From positions 1 through 42,847 of the forward strand of contig JAFPZU010000108.1 of NCBI GenBank assembly GCA_017417105.1: 42,847 nt of DNA. The letters run 5' to 3'. Below are positions 17,259 through 26,277 of the stretch, piece after piece. Within the stretch, counting starts at the first letter, position 1. The number at the start of each line of letters is the position of its first letter. The DNA is from Lachnospiraceae bacterium (GTDB lineage: Bacteria > Bacillota > Clostridia > Lachnospirales > Lachnospiraceae). The notes under the pieces were generated by a model that did no database searches, was not told the origin of the DNA, and saw only the letters and a program-made list of their open reading frames with translations. The position numbers and the translations under genes are program-made.

Positions 17259-18341
17259 ATGAGCAGCATAGTATTAAAAGGGGATCGCTATTCGGGCAAT
17301 ACCATTGTCTCGAATTGCTTTATCGACGAATTTATGGCTGACGCAAACGGTGCCCAGTTAAAGATCTATCTTTACCTGATGCGCTGTATAGAGGCAGATG
17401 AACCGGTATCGGTTCCCCTCCTTGCGGACAGGTTTAACTATACGGAGACGGATATAGTTCGTTCTCTGCTTTATTGGGCGAGAAAGGGCATTGTGTCTCT
17501 TGAGTTTGATGATGACAGAAATGTGTCAGGCATCACGCTTAACGACCCTGCGGACGCAGAGGAGACAGAAGTAAGCCTTCCGAAGAAGTCATCAGCATCC
17601 GGTTCGGGGCGGAAAGTGCGCGCGGCCTGTTCCGCATCACAGCTTAAGGCTTTCAGATCCAAGTCAGATACTAAGCAGCTTATTTTTGCTGCCGAGCAGT
17701 ACCTTGCCAGACCGCTCACGCCTTCTGACATGGAGACTCTCTTTTATATAAATGATGAACTGGGCTTTTCCATGGATCTTATTGAGTACCTTATCGAGTA
17801 CTGCGTATGCAGGGGCAAGACCTCAACAAGATATATAGAACAGACCGCCATCGGATGGGCGGAAGCCGGAGTAAAGGACGTGGAGAGCGCAAAACGCGGC
17901 GAAAAGGGCTATGCGGGCAGTGATTACTATACGGTGCTTAAGGCCTACGGCATTACTGACAGGAATCCCGTTGACAGCGAAACATCGTATGTGGACAGGT
18001 GGAAGGAGGAATACGGGTTTGCCATGCCCGTTATCCTGGAGGCGGTATCAAGGACAATGAAAGCTATAGCAAAGCCCTCCTTTCCTTATACGGACTCTAT
18101 TCTTAAAAGATGGCATGAAAGCGGGGTAAGCTCCATAGAAGATATTGATGTTATGGCGGCATCTCAATCCGCCGTAACAAAAAGAGGCGGCACGGCCGGA
18201 GTCACCGCTCAGAGGAGCGTGGCGAAAAAGGATCCCGCAAAGAATAAGTTCAGCTTTAACCTTGAGCGTACTTACGATTTTGATGAGCTGGAAGCAGAGC
18301 TTATGAAAAAACAGAAATCAAAAAGATATAGCAGGATGTAG
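17259..18341 (+). CDS. DnaD-domain primosome protein
   Basis: This 360-aa protein has a winged-helix-like N-terminal part (about 1-95; LKIYLYLMRC, VPLLADRFNYTETDIVRSL), a Ser/Gly linker, and two DnaD/DnaB_2 C-terminal modules. Each module carries the YxxxIxxxW signature: YIEQTAIGW near residue 195 and YTDSILKRW near 282. Firmicute DnaD and DnaB remodel DNA and recruit the helicase loader at oriC and at restart sites; which of the two roles this has is not clear. The ATG at 17259 follows AGGGAAGAG; a TTG at 17241 has no site. The helicase loader gene follows 34 bases later. DnaA-box-like arrays lie just upstream. Confidence 0.9.
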   Translation: MSSIVLKGDRYSGNTIVSNCFIDEFMADANGAQLKIYLYLMRCIEADEPVSVPLLADRFNYTETDIVRSLLYWARKGIVSLEFDDDRNVSGITLNDPADAEETEVSLPKKSSASGSGRKVRAACSASQLKAFRSKSDTKQLIFAAEQYLARPLTPSDMETLFYINDELGFSMDLIEYLIEYCVCRGKTSTRYIEQTAIGWAEAGVKDVESAKRGEKGYAGSDYYTVLKAYGITDRNPVDSETSYVDRWKEEYGFAMPVILEAVSRTMKAIAKPSFPYTDSILKRWHESGVSSIEDIDVMAASQSAVTKRGGTAGVTAQRSVAKKDPAKNKFSFNLERTYDFDELEAELMKKQKSKRYSRM

Positions 18342-18375
18342 GAAGATCTGAGACAGGCAGGGTGGAGTAATGGTT

Positions 18376-19326
18376 ATGGAAAACGCTTACAGAGAGATAA
18401 TGGCAGGGTATGAAAGGCAGCTTGCAGCGGATAAAAGAGCCCAGAGGCGGCGGCTGCAGGAGGTTTACAAAAGGATACCCAGGTATAAGGAGCTGGAAGA
18501 CCGGACTGCGGACATATCGGCAGAGGCAGCGATAATGGCAGCTTCAGGAAGAAAGGAAGAGGCAGTTCCCCTGATACACGAGCTGAACCGGATCTCCGCT
18601 GAAAAAAAGAGCCTTCTTTTGGAGGAGGGCATGCCGGACGGATATCTTTCGGTGCAGTACAGATGCCCGGACTGCAAGGATACAGGATACATTCGGGGGA
18701 AAAAGTGCCACTGCCTTACCCAGAAGCTTGTGGAGCACTATTATTCAAAGAGCGGTCTCTATGAGAAGATGAACACTGAAAATTTCGAGGTTTTTGACTT
18801 CGGATATTTCTCGGGAGAGGATCTTGAGAATATCAAAGAGATCTATGATGAAGCAAAAGAGTTTACAAGAACATTTGCCGACAGCTACCGCAATATGTTA
18901 TTCTATGGAAGTGTGGGCTGCGGCAAGAGTTTCATGTCCAGCTGCATCGCAAAGGATCTCATGGACAGAGGGATCCCGGTTACTTATGTAAGCGCGACGA
19001 GATTATTTGATATACTGAACTCACACGCTTTCGGCAGACACATCGAAGGGCTTGCGGCACAGTATGATGTACTGTTCAGCTGTCCCCTGCTGATAATAGA
19101 TGATCTTGGGACGGAGATAGGAAGCTCCGCGGTATCATCCGAGTTCTTCAGCATATTGAACGAAAGAGATCTCAGGTCGCTCTCTACTATCATCTCCACC
19201 AACTATTCCCTGGCGGAGCTGAAGGAAAGATACTCGGACAGATCATTTTCGAGATTGTTGGGAAATTACGACATATACAGATTTTCTGGTGAAGATATAA
19301 GGCGAAAAAAGGCGGAGGTAAGTTAG
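18376..19326 (+). CDS. dnaC: DnaC/DnaI-type replicative helicase loader
   Basis: This AAA+ ATPase loads the DnaB-family replicative helicase. The N-terminal half has a zinc-binding cluster CPDCKDTGYIRGKKCHC, as in Bacillus DnaI. The ATPase part has Walker A GSVGCGKS (about residues 178-185), Walker B LLIIDDLGTE and a STNYSLAEL sensor-like strand. At about 316 aa it has normal family length. Two ATGs are possible: GGAG at 18364-18367 is 8 bases from 18376 but only 2 from 18370, so 18376 is preferred. It sits between the DnaD protein and Prs, with the GTG of prs directly after its stop. Confidence 0.92.
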   Translation: MENAYREIMAGYERQLAADKRAQRRRLQEVYKRIPRYKELEDRTADISAEAAIMAASGRKEEAVPLIHELNRISAEKKSLLLEEGMPDGYLSVQYRCPDCKDTGYIRGKKCHCLTQKLVEHYYSKSGLYEKMNTENFEVFDFGYFSGEDLENIKEIYDEAKEFTRTFADSYRNMLFYGSVGCGKSFMSSCIAKDLMDRGIPVTYVSATRLFDILNSHAFGRHIEGLAAQYDVLFSCPLLIIDDLGTEIGSSAVSSEFFSILNERDLRSLSTIISTNYSLAELKERYSDRSFSRLLGNYDIYRFSGEDIRRKKAEVS

Positions 19327-20517
19327 GTGGCCCATACACACGACAAACGCAGTCTTGAGACCATTCCCGTTGGATCCCTGGGGGTCATAGCTTTGGACGG
19401 GTGCCGTGAACTGGCTGAAAGGGTAGATGATTATCTTATCGGCTGGAGAGAGGACAGGGAGAATGAACACAAGAATTCCCTTGTTTTTTCGGGCTACATG
19501 AGAAACTCTTATCTGCTGGATGTTGCGCTTCCCCGGTTCGGATCCGGAGAGGCCAAGGGAATGATCAATGAGTCCGTACGAGGTATGGATCTTTATCTTC
19601 TGGTTGATGTCTGCAACTACAGTGTGACCTACAGTATGTTCGGGGAAGAAAACCACATGTCCCCGGATGATCACTATCAGAATCTCAAAAGGATAATAGC
19701 CGCTGTGGGCGGCAAGGCAAGACGCATAACGGTGATCATGCCGTTCCTTTACGAAAGCCGTCAGCACAAGCGTTCCGCAAGGGAGTCCCTTGACTGTGCG
19801 ATAGCCTTGCAGGAACTGGCAAAAATGGGCGTGGATAATATCATTACCTTTGATGCGCACGACCCGAGAGTTATGAATTCCATCCCGCTTAAGGGTTTTG
19901 AGACGATACAGGCTTCCTATCAGTTTATTAAGGGGCTTCTGACAAGTGTTAAGGATCTTAAGATAGAGCCGGAGCACATGATGATAGTTTCACCGGATGA
20001 GGGCGGGATGTCCCGTGCCATATATATGGCAAACGTCCTGGGACTTGACATGGGAATGTTCTATAAGAGACGGGATTACACCCGTGTTGTTGATGGGAGA
20101 AATCCGATAGTTGCTCATGAATTCCTGGGTACGGATGTAAAAGGCAAGGATATCCTGGTTCTGGATGACATGATCGCATCGGGTGAAAGCGTCATCGAAG
20201 TTGCCAGAGAGCTGAAAAAGAGAGAGGCGGCAAGGATATATGTAGCTGCCACTTTCGGGCTTTTTTCGAACGGCCTGAAACCTTTTATCGATGCCGTTGA
20301 GCAGGGAATAATAACCGGGGTCCTTACAACAAATCTTGTATACCAGCCGGAGGAGCTTCTTAAGAAACCCTGGTATATATCCTGTGATATGAGTAAATAT
20401 CTTGCTTATATCATAGACACCTTAAATCATGATTCTTCAATAAGCGATCTTTTAAGTCCAAATAACCGGATACAGTCGCTTGTCACCAGATATAAAAACG
20501 GAGAAGTGTTGTCTTAG
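19327..20517 (+). CDS. prs: Ribose-phosphate pyrophosphokinase, long divergent form
   Basis: Prs makes PRPP from ribose 5-phosphate and ATP for purine, pyrimidine, NAD, His and Trp synthesis. At 396 aa it is about 80 residues longer than the classical enzyme. The ESVRGMDLYLL strand, FDAHDP (in place of DLHA), VSPDEGG, YKRRDY and the PRPP-binding VLDDMIASGES near residue 280 identify the family. Extra sequence lies at the N-terminus and in the segment after YKRR. The start is GTG, with GGAGGT seven bases upstream inside dnaC and no gap between genes. It ends 12 bases from a convergent gene; no terminator hairpin is visible there. Confidence 0.9.
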   Translation: MAHTHDKRSLETIPVGSLGVIALDGCRELAERVDDYLIGWREDRENEHKNSLVFSGYMRNSYLLDVALPRFGSGEAKGMINESVRGMDLYLLVDVCNYSVTYSMFGEENHMSPDDHYQNLKRIIAAVGGKARRITVIMPFLYESRQHKRSARESLDCAIALQELAKMGVDNIITFDAHDPRVMNSIPLKGFETIQASYQFIKGLLTSVKDLKIEPEHMMIVSPDEGGMSRAIYMANVLGLDMGMFYKRRDYTRVVDGRNPIVAHEFLGTDVKGKDILVLDDMIASGESVIEVARELKKREAARIYVAATFGLFSNGLKPFIDAVEQGIITGVLTTNLVYQPEELLKKPWYISCDMSKYLAYIIDTLNHDSSISDLLSPNNRIQSLVTRYKNGEVLS

Positions 20518-20529
20518 TACCGAATTCCT

Positions 20530-23079
20530 TTATTCATTGATATAAGTCAGGAACTGATTACCCGCTGCTTCGAAAAGCTCTTTGGAGTCATTCATGCCTA
20601 TGTGGTGGGTGGTTCCGGCGGACGGATCGTAGACCAGCGTGTTGTTCGTATCGTATCCCACTATAAGTACCACACCGTTCTCAGTTGCGGCAAGAACGGG
20701 ACAGTCTTTCGAAACAAAGTACAGAACGTCCGAAAGTTCCACATCCCGCAGGGAAAGTGCATCTCCTTCTATATTTCCTTCGAGTATTCCCTCAGAGGAG
20801 AGCCCGTCCTGTAAAAGCTCATAGGAGGATGCTCCGGATCCGGCGTAGGAGAGCACTGCATCCAGGCAGGCGCTGAGCGAACCGTTCTCTCCGGAGCCTG
20901 AAAGTCCTGACAGCTCTTCTATATTGTGCTTGGTGTCACGGGTACCCTTCCTCCAGATGTAAGAGTTTTTCATGTTTAACACGATACCGGCTGAAGCGGA
21001 AGCCTCCTTCAGCGCCACAGACTCGTCGGAACCGATCGCTCCGATACCCCGCCCTTCATAAACTATATAGGCTTCGTCGTTTGCAGGTATATCAGAGGTG
21101 GCATCTATATGCCGGTCACCCTCATAGAGGGCAAGATCCGGAGTCAGAAGCTGCAGCCTGGAAACAGCTACCTCGTTTACAAGCTGGATCTCGGTTATTG
21201 TCTCCCGCTGCTCCGTAGCAGCGGTTATGATCTTATTAAGCGCATTTGTCTCGGCGGCGCTGCTCATGATCTGGTTTCCTTCTGTCGGACTGTAGGACAG
21301 GCCATCCTCGGAGCGTATCATACGGTCTATATATATAGTGGAGCCGTCTATTCTGACATCGGAAACGTAAAGCCCGGGTTCTTCATATTCCTTTTTTACA
21401 GTGCCGCGGCTTCCTGTGATCCTGAGGGAGGACATGGGAATAAAAGGCATCCCGAGGGCTGTTACGGTCTTGTCCGTAAGACGCATTTCACCCGAGATAA
21501 GATCCTCACCGATAAAGCCCAGAAGCTTCAGCTTACAGCCCGGATCCGCATGTATATCCGTCATGGATCCGTCCGACATGTCAATAAGGGTTATGGTATC
21601 TGACGAAGAACTGTCCCCCGAGCCCACTCCGACCGAGTCAGCGGCAATGAAAGCGCCGATCTTCCCGCTTTCTGAGGAGGCCGTACCGTCAAAGGCCACT
21701 CCCTGGGCTATGATTTCCGGGGATTTGCGCAAAACGTCTATACGGTAGATCGTTCCGTCGAGAAAGAGATAAAGATTGCCGTTATTGTCAACATAGGAAA
21801 GTCTTCGCACATTGGCGGCAAGGAGATCCGGTGATCCGCTGTAGGGGACGGAAAGCTCCTCCTCAACGAGATTCAGTGAGCTGTCATAGAAATATACTAC
21901 GGCACAGATCTCACCTTCGTGATCGCCACGATTTTGATAGCCGTATACCAGAAACCTTACGTTTCCTCCTTCATCCACTGAGAGGATCTTTATGTCATGA
22001 CCTCGATAGGTACAGCGTTCGTCATTATTATCCTGATCCTCAAAGGAGAAAACCCTCGCGATATGCGATTCTTCTGCTTTATATGAAAAGAGCGTCCCCT
22101 CGGTTACAAAGGCGATGGAGGTTCCGCCGTTGTTCTCCGCCAGCTGAAAATCCCGCTCATGGATCCCGAGGATCACCTTATCATTGGCAAAGGAGGATTT
22201 GCCTCCCGTGAAGATCTCGTTCATGGTCCGCTCATAATCAAGAAGGTACATGCGGTCATCCGAATATCTGACCCTGTAGTACTCGGAGATATTATAATCA
22301 CAGTCCTTATTATCCACGCCGCAGATCATGCGGTAGGTGGTCATGAAGGATCCGATATCTCCGGCAACGTCAAGGACCCGGACCGAAGTGATCCCGCTTT
22401 TTTTCGGCTGAAGATCGCCCCAGGTCACCTGTTCGAAGCTTGAATGTATGTCCACGCGGGAATATGTTGAATTATCACCGGAAGAATCACTTTCGAGATA
22501 AGGCGCTATGATCTTTGCCGCTTCCTTGTCCATCGTCACGTCGGAAAAGCTCGTGACAAAAGTTATCATCTCCGGGGTATGAAGACTGTCATCGGATATC
22601 ACGCGGGTATAATATCTTATACTGTCACCGCCTGAAAGGGTAAGGATCACGCAAAGGGAGTACTCTGTCTTTTCGCGGATAAGATCCTTGAGTCTGACAG
22701 TAGCATAGATGTCGCCGCCTTCCTCATAGTAGTCATAGATATCGTTGACTTCTATAAGCCGGCTCCCGTCCAGGGAGCGGACTTCGGCTGCAAGACCCGT
22801 GATATCGTTACCGTAGGGTTTAACCTTTATTCCGAGAGTCCTCCCCTCTCCGAGAGGTGACAGATCCGCGCGGTACCGGGAAAGATCCGGCTCTTCCTTA
22901 AGCCCGTGCATGGTATTTGTCTCGGTGCCGTTATACAAGGCGGAGACCACGGGCATGGTAGCTCCCCCGAGAGTGGTAGTCATGGTGGTGTTTCCGCTGC
23001 TCATGGTAGCGCTGAATATTATCGCTGCCACGATGAAGATCAGTATGAAGCTTGATATCCTTATAAGAGTTTCTCTCAC
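20530..23079 (-). CDS. Anchored extracytoplasmic protein with degenerate C39-like tail
   Basis: This 849-aa protein is not recognised as a named family. Residues about 7-27 form one membrane segment or uncleaved signal. Residues about 60-620 are beta-rich with repeated DGT/YRID and NLYLFLDGT strands, suggestive of a propeller-like sensor or binding region. Residues about 725-849 resemble a C39 peptidase (LDAVLSYAG; LIVGYDTNNTLVYDP). The residues expected at the catalytic Cys and His positions appear to be Ser and Val/Gly, so it is probably inactive as a protease. The start is GTG, and the nearest ribosome site (AGAGG) is about 14 bases away, longer than usual. A dispersed repeat (23107-23258) lies just upstream. 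It converges on prs. Confidence 0.75.
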   Translation of the reverse strand: MRETLIRISSFILIFIVAAIIFSATMSSGNTTMTTTLGGATMPVVSALYNGTETNTMHGLKEEPDLSRYRADLSPLGEGRTLGIKVKPYGNDITGLAAEVRSLDGSRLIEVNDIYDYYEEGGDIYATVRLKDLIREKTEYSLCVILTLSGGDSIRYYTRVISDDSLHTPEMITFVTSFSDVTMDKEAAKIIAPYLESDSSGDNSTYSRVDIHSSFEQVTWGDLQPKKSGITSVRVLDVAGDIGSFMTTYRMICGVDNKDCDYNISEYYRVRYSDDRMYLLDYERTMNEIFTGGKSSFANDKVILGIHERDFQLAENNGGTSIAFVTEGTLFSYKAEESHIARVFSFEDQDNNDERCTYRGHDIKILSVDEGGNVRFLVYGYQNRGDHEGEICAVVYFYDSSLNLVEEELSVPYSGSPDLLAANVRRLSYVDNNGNLYLFLDGTIYRIDVLRKSPEIIAQGVAFDGTASSESGKIGAFIAADSVGVGSGDSSSSDTITLIDMSDGSMTDIHADPGCKLKLLGFIGEDLISGEMRLTDKTVTALGMPFIPMSSLRITGSRGTVKKEYEEPGLYVSDVRIDGSTIYIDRMIRSEDGLSYSPTEGNQIMSSAAETNALNKIITAATEQRETITEIQLVNEVAVSRLQLLTPDLALYEGDRHIDATSDIPANDEAYIVYEGRGIGAIGSDESVALKEASASAGIVLNMKNSYIWRKGTRDTKHNIEELSGLSGSGENGSLSACLDAVLSYAGSGASSYELLQDGLSSEGILEGNIEGDALSLRDVELSDVLYFVSKDCPVLAATENGVVLIVGYDTNNTLVYDPSAGTTHHIGMNDSKELFEAAGNQFLTYINE

Positions 23080-23106
23080 GGTGTCAAAATCAACCTCTTT
23101 TAATTT

Positions 23107-23258
23107 AAGACGGATTGTTCCGTGCTTCGCACTTCCACAATCCGCCCCTCCATTCGCAATCCGTGGGGCCCCGTCCCCACTACTTGCTCATGTAGGGGGG
23201 CACCCAAATTAATTATCCCCACCGCAAGCAAGCTTGCGTGGTGCTAATTATTTTTGGT
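23107..23258 (-). repeat. Dispersed structured repeat, copy A (inverted relative to copy B)
   Basis: The reverse complement of this stretch matches 31311-31458 over its whole length with few differences. Each copy folds into a CCACGCAAGC-TT-GCTTGC hairpin, a CTAC-GTAG hairpin in a C/G-rich stem, and a terminal hairpin GGATTGT...ACAATCC capped by GTGC-GAA-GCAC. No reading frame is conserved. It sits between the divergent starts of the 849-aa protein and glgC, next to the glgC promoter. It looks like a non-autonomous intergenic element or a mobile RNA-like repeat. Confidence 0.85.
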
Positions 23259-23282
23259 GCTTAAATCATAATATGATATAAT
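23254..23282 (+). promoter_or_regulatory. Promoter of the glgC operon
   Basis: TTGGTG (23254-23259) and TATAAT (23277-23282) are 17 bases apart. The -35 lies at the very edge of repeat copy A, so the repeat supplies or borders this promoter. The leader to glgC is about 33 bases with GGGAGG at 23305-23310. Confidence 0.65.
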
Positions 23283-23321
23283 GATTACGATTATCTTTCA
23301 ATAAGGGAGGTAACTTTTCTT

Positions 23322-24596
23322 ATGGTAAAAAAAGAGATGATAGCAATGCTTCTGGCGGGGGGCCAGGGCAGCAGGCTCGGGGTTCTGACAACAAACATGG
23401 CAAAGCCTGCGGTACCTTTCGGGGGCAGATACCGCATAATTGATTTTCCGCTGTCAAACTGTATTAATTCGGGAATAGATACGGTAGGGGTACTGACGCA
23501 GTACCAGCCGTTGAGGCTCAATACCCATATAGGCATAGGCATTCCCTGGGATCTGGACAGGAATATAGGCGGGGTCACGGTTCTGCCTCCATTTGAGCGG
23601 AATATAAACACCGACTGGTATACCGGAACCGCAAACGCCATATATCAGAATATAGAATATATGGAAAGCTTCCATCCCGAATATGTCCTGATCCTCTCAG
23701 GTGACCATATATACAAGATGGATTACGAGGTAATGCTCGACTTCCACAAAAAGAAGAACGCAGCCGTAAGCATTGCGGTTATGCCGGTTCCGATGGAAGA
23801 GGCTAAAAGATTCGGGATAGTGGTCGCAAATGAAGAAAAGCGGATAGAGGAATTCCAGGAAAAGCCTGAGCATCCCTCCAGCAACCTTGCGTCAATGGGA
23901 ATCTACATCTTCTCCTGGGATGTGCTGAGAAAAGCGCTTATCGCAAACGCGGATCAGCCAAATCTTGACTTTGGGAAGCACGTGATCCCTTATTGTCATG
24001 AAGGAGGCGAAAGGATATATGCCTATGAGTTCAGCTCCTACTGGAAGGATGTCGGCACCCTGTATTCTTATTGGGAAGCGAATATGGAGCTTGTGGATAT
24101 AATCCCCGAGTTCAACCTCTATGAGGAGTACTGGAAGATATACACAACTTCAAAGGCAGTGCCGCCTACCTATGTGGGAACCAGCTCCTATGTAGAGAGG
24201 ACGATCACCGGAGAAAGAACGGGCATATACGGAAGGGTCTACGGTTCCGTACTCGGCAGTGACGTGATAATAGGAGAGGGCAGTGAGATCCGCGACTCCA
24301 TAATAATGAACGGAGCCACAATAGGAAAGGGCTGCTATCTGGAGAGGGCGATCGTGGCAGAAGATGCCATGATCGGCGACAATGTGCACATGGGTGTAGG
24401 AGAAGAAAAGGAAAATGACACAAGACCCGATATATACAACAGCGGACTTGTTACCGTAGCGGAGAGAAGCTCCATACCCTCAGGGGTGACCATTGGAAAA
24501 AATACCGTGCTGTCCGGGGAACTTGTTAGAGAGGATTTCAAAAACGGAGTGCTGCCCTCAGGCGGGACACTCATAAAGGCAGGTGACAGAAGATGA
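23322..24596 (+). CDS. glgC: Glucose-1-phosphate adenylyltransferase, catalytic subunit
   Basis: GlgC makes ADP-glucose from glucose 1-phosphate and ATP, the committed step of bacterial glycogen synthesis. The N-terminal nucleotidyltransferase domain has [30 protein letters not shown] and EKP. The C-terminal left-handed beta-helix (about 290-424) has hexapeptide repeats such as IIGEGSEI and TIGKGCYL. Its 424 aa is normal. The last four bases overlap glgD (ATGA), and Firmicute enzymes of this kind work as GlgC-GlgD heteromers. glgA and glgB are not in this window. Confidence 0.96.
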   Translation: MVKKEMIAMLLAGGQGSRLGVLTTNMAKPAVPFGGRYRIIDFPLSNCINSGIDTVGVLTQYQPLRLNTHIGIGIPWDLDRNIGGVTVLPPFERNINTDWYTGTANAIYQNIEYMESFHPEYVLILSGDHIYKMDYEVMLDFHKKKNAAVSIAVMPVPMEEAKRFGIVVANEEKRIEEFQEKPEHPSSNLASMGIYIFSWDVLRKALIANADQPNLDFGKHVIPYCHEGGERIYAYEFSSYWKDVGTLYSYWEANMELVDIIPEFNLYEEYWKIYTTSKAVPPTYVGTSSYVERTITGERTGIYGRVYGSVLGSDVIIGEGSEIRDSIIMNGATIGKGCYLERAIVAEDAMIGDNVHMGVGEEKENDTRPDIYNSGLVTVAERSSIPSGVTIGKNTVLSGELVREDFKNGVLPSGGTLIKAGDRR

Positions 24597-25711
24597 GAGC
24601 TATAGGAATGATACTTGCCGGAGGCAACAGCAGGCGGATAAAGGAGCTTACAAAAAACAGGGCGGTGGCAGCTCTCCCGGTTGCGGGAAATTTCAGGAGC
24701 ATTGATTTTGCGCTGTCATCCATGTCAAATTCACACATACAGAACGTGGCTGTCTTCACCCAGTACAACGCAAGATCCCTTACAGAGCACTTAAGCTCTT
24801 CGAAGTGGTGGGATTTCGGAAGGAAGCAGGGAGGTCTTACTATCTTTACCCCCTCCATAACAGATGATAATAATCTGTGGTTTCGGGGAACTGCCGATGC
24901 GATGTATCAGAATCTCTCCTTCCTTAAGAACAGCCATGAACCCTATGTTATCATTGCATCGGGGGACGGCATCTATAAGATCGATTATGCAAAGGTTCTG
25001 GAATACCACATTGAAAAGCAGGCCGACATCACCGTAGTGGTGCACGATATGGAAGAGGGCTTTAAAGCCGACAGATACGGCTGCGTGAAGATGAACAGGG
25101 ACAACCGGATAATAGATTTTGAGGAAAAACCCATCGTCACAGATTCAAGGACGGTGTCCTGCGGGATCTATATCTTAAGAAGACGTCATCTGATAGAACT
25201 CATAGAAAAGTGCGCCGAAGAGGACAGGCATGATTTCGTGAGCGATATTATCGTAAGATACCGTGATATAAAGGGAATATACGGATATAAGCTGAAAACC
25301 TACTGGAGCAATGTAGCTTCCCTTGAAGACTACTACCGTACAAATATGGATTTTCTGGATCATGACGTAAGATGCTTTTTTATGAGGGATTATCCCGTGA
25401 TATACACAAAGGCGGATGATCTTCCTCCGGCCAAGTTCAATATGGGCTCCCATATAAAGAACAGCCTTGTGGCTTCGGGCTCCATCATAAACGGAACCGT
25501 GGAGGACTCGGTGATCTTCAAGAAGGTCTTCATCGGCAGCAACTGCTATATCAAGAATTCCATCATCCTGAATGACGTGTATATAGCGGACAATTCCCAC
25601 GTGGAAAACTGCATAGTGGAAAGCCACAGTACCATTCATGCGGATTACTACCATAAGTGTGAAAACGGCGTTGACGTAGTGTGTGAGATGGGAGAAAGAT
25701 ACATACTTTAA
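24593..25711 (+). CDS. glgD: Glucose-1-phosphate adenylyltransferase, regulatory subunit
   Basis: This GlgC paralogue of 372 aa activates GlgC without full catalysis of its own. The nucleotide loop is changed to [12 protein letters not shown] instead of GGQGSRL, and SGDHIYK becomes SGDGIYK, both typical of GlgD. The beta-helix domain is kept ([21 protein letters not shown]). It overlaps glgC by four bases, and pth starts three bases after its stop, so it is co-expressed with both. Confidence 0.93.
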   Translation: MRAIGMILAGGNSRRIKELTKNRAVAALPVAGNFRSIDFALSSMSNSHIQNVAVFTQYNARSLTEHLSSSKWWDFGRKQGGLTIFTPSITDDNNLWFRGTADAMYQNLSFLKNSHEPYVIIASGDGIYKIDYAKVLEYHIEKQADITVVVHDMEEGFKADRYGCVKMNRDNRIIDFEEKPIVTDSRTVSCGIYILRRRHLIELIEKCAEEDRHDFVSDIIVRYRDIKGIYGYKLKTYWSNVASLEDYYRTNMDFLDHDVRCFFMRDYPVIYTKADDLPPAKFNMGSHIKNSLVASGSIINGTVEDSVIFKKVFIGSNCYIKNSIILNDVYIADNSHVENCIVESHSTIHADYYHKCENGVDVVCEMGERYIL

Positions 25712-25713
25712 TC

Positions 25714-26277
25714 ATGTATATAATAGCGGGCCTCGGAAATCCCGGGGCAAAGTATGAAAACACAAGACACAACATGGGGTACAGGACAATCGATATCCTG
25801 TCCGATAAATGGGGCATAAAAGTTAATCTGGAAAAGCACAGATCCCTCTGTGGCAGCGGAATCATAGAGGGGGAAAAAGTCCTGCTCATGAAACCCCTGA
25901 CCTATATGAACAGATCGGGAGAGGCTTTGGCGGAGGCTGTGCATTTCTATAAGACAGATCCTGAAAATGAGCTTATAGTTATCTATGATGATATCGATCT
26001 TCCGGCAGGCAGTATGAGAGTAAGGCCTAAAGGATCCGCCGGCGGGCATAACGGAATGAAGGATATCATAAAGCTGCTTGGCACGGATAATTTTACAAGG
26101 ATCAGGATCGGGGTTGGAGCAAAGCCTCAGGGCTGGGATCTTGCCGACTGGGTTCTGTCAAGACCGGGGGAAGAGGATGAGGCACTTTTAAATGAAGTCC
26201 GGATAAGAGCCGCAGAGGCTGTTTCATCGATCATAACCCGGGGCGTTGAGCCCACCATGTCAGGGTTTAACCGATGA
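25714..26277 (+). CDS. pth: Peptidyl-tRNA hydrolase
   Basis: Pth releases peptides from prematurely dropped peptidyl-tRNA and recycles the tRNA. The catalytic His is H19 in NTRHNMG, the partner Asp lies in YDDIDLP, and substrate-site residues lie in LMKPLTYMNRSG and GSAGGHNGMKDI. The 187 aa length is standard. It starts three bases after glgD, and its last four bases overlap mfd (ATGA). pth next to mfd is a common Firmicute arrangement. Confidence 0.97.
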   Translation: MYIIAGLGNPGAKYENTRHNMGYRTIDILSDKWGIKVNLEKHRSLCGSGIIEGEKVLLMKPLTYMNRSGEALAEAVHFYKTDPENELIVIYDDIDLPAGSMRVRPKGSAGGHNGMKDIIKLLGTDNFTRIRIGVGAKPQGWDLADWVLSRPGEEDEALLNEVRIRAAEAVSSIITRGVEPTMSGFNR

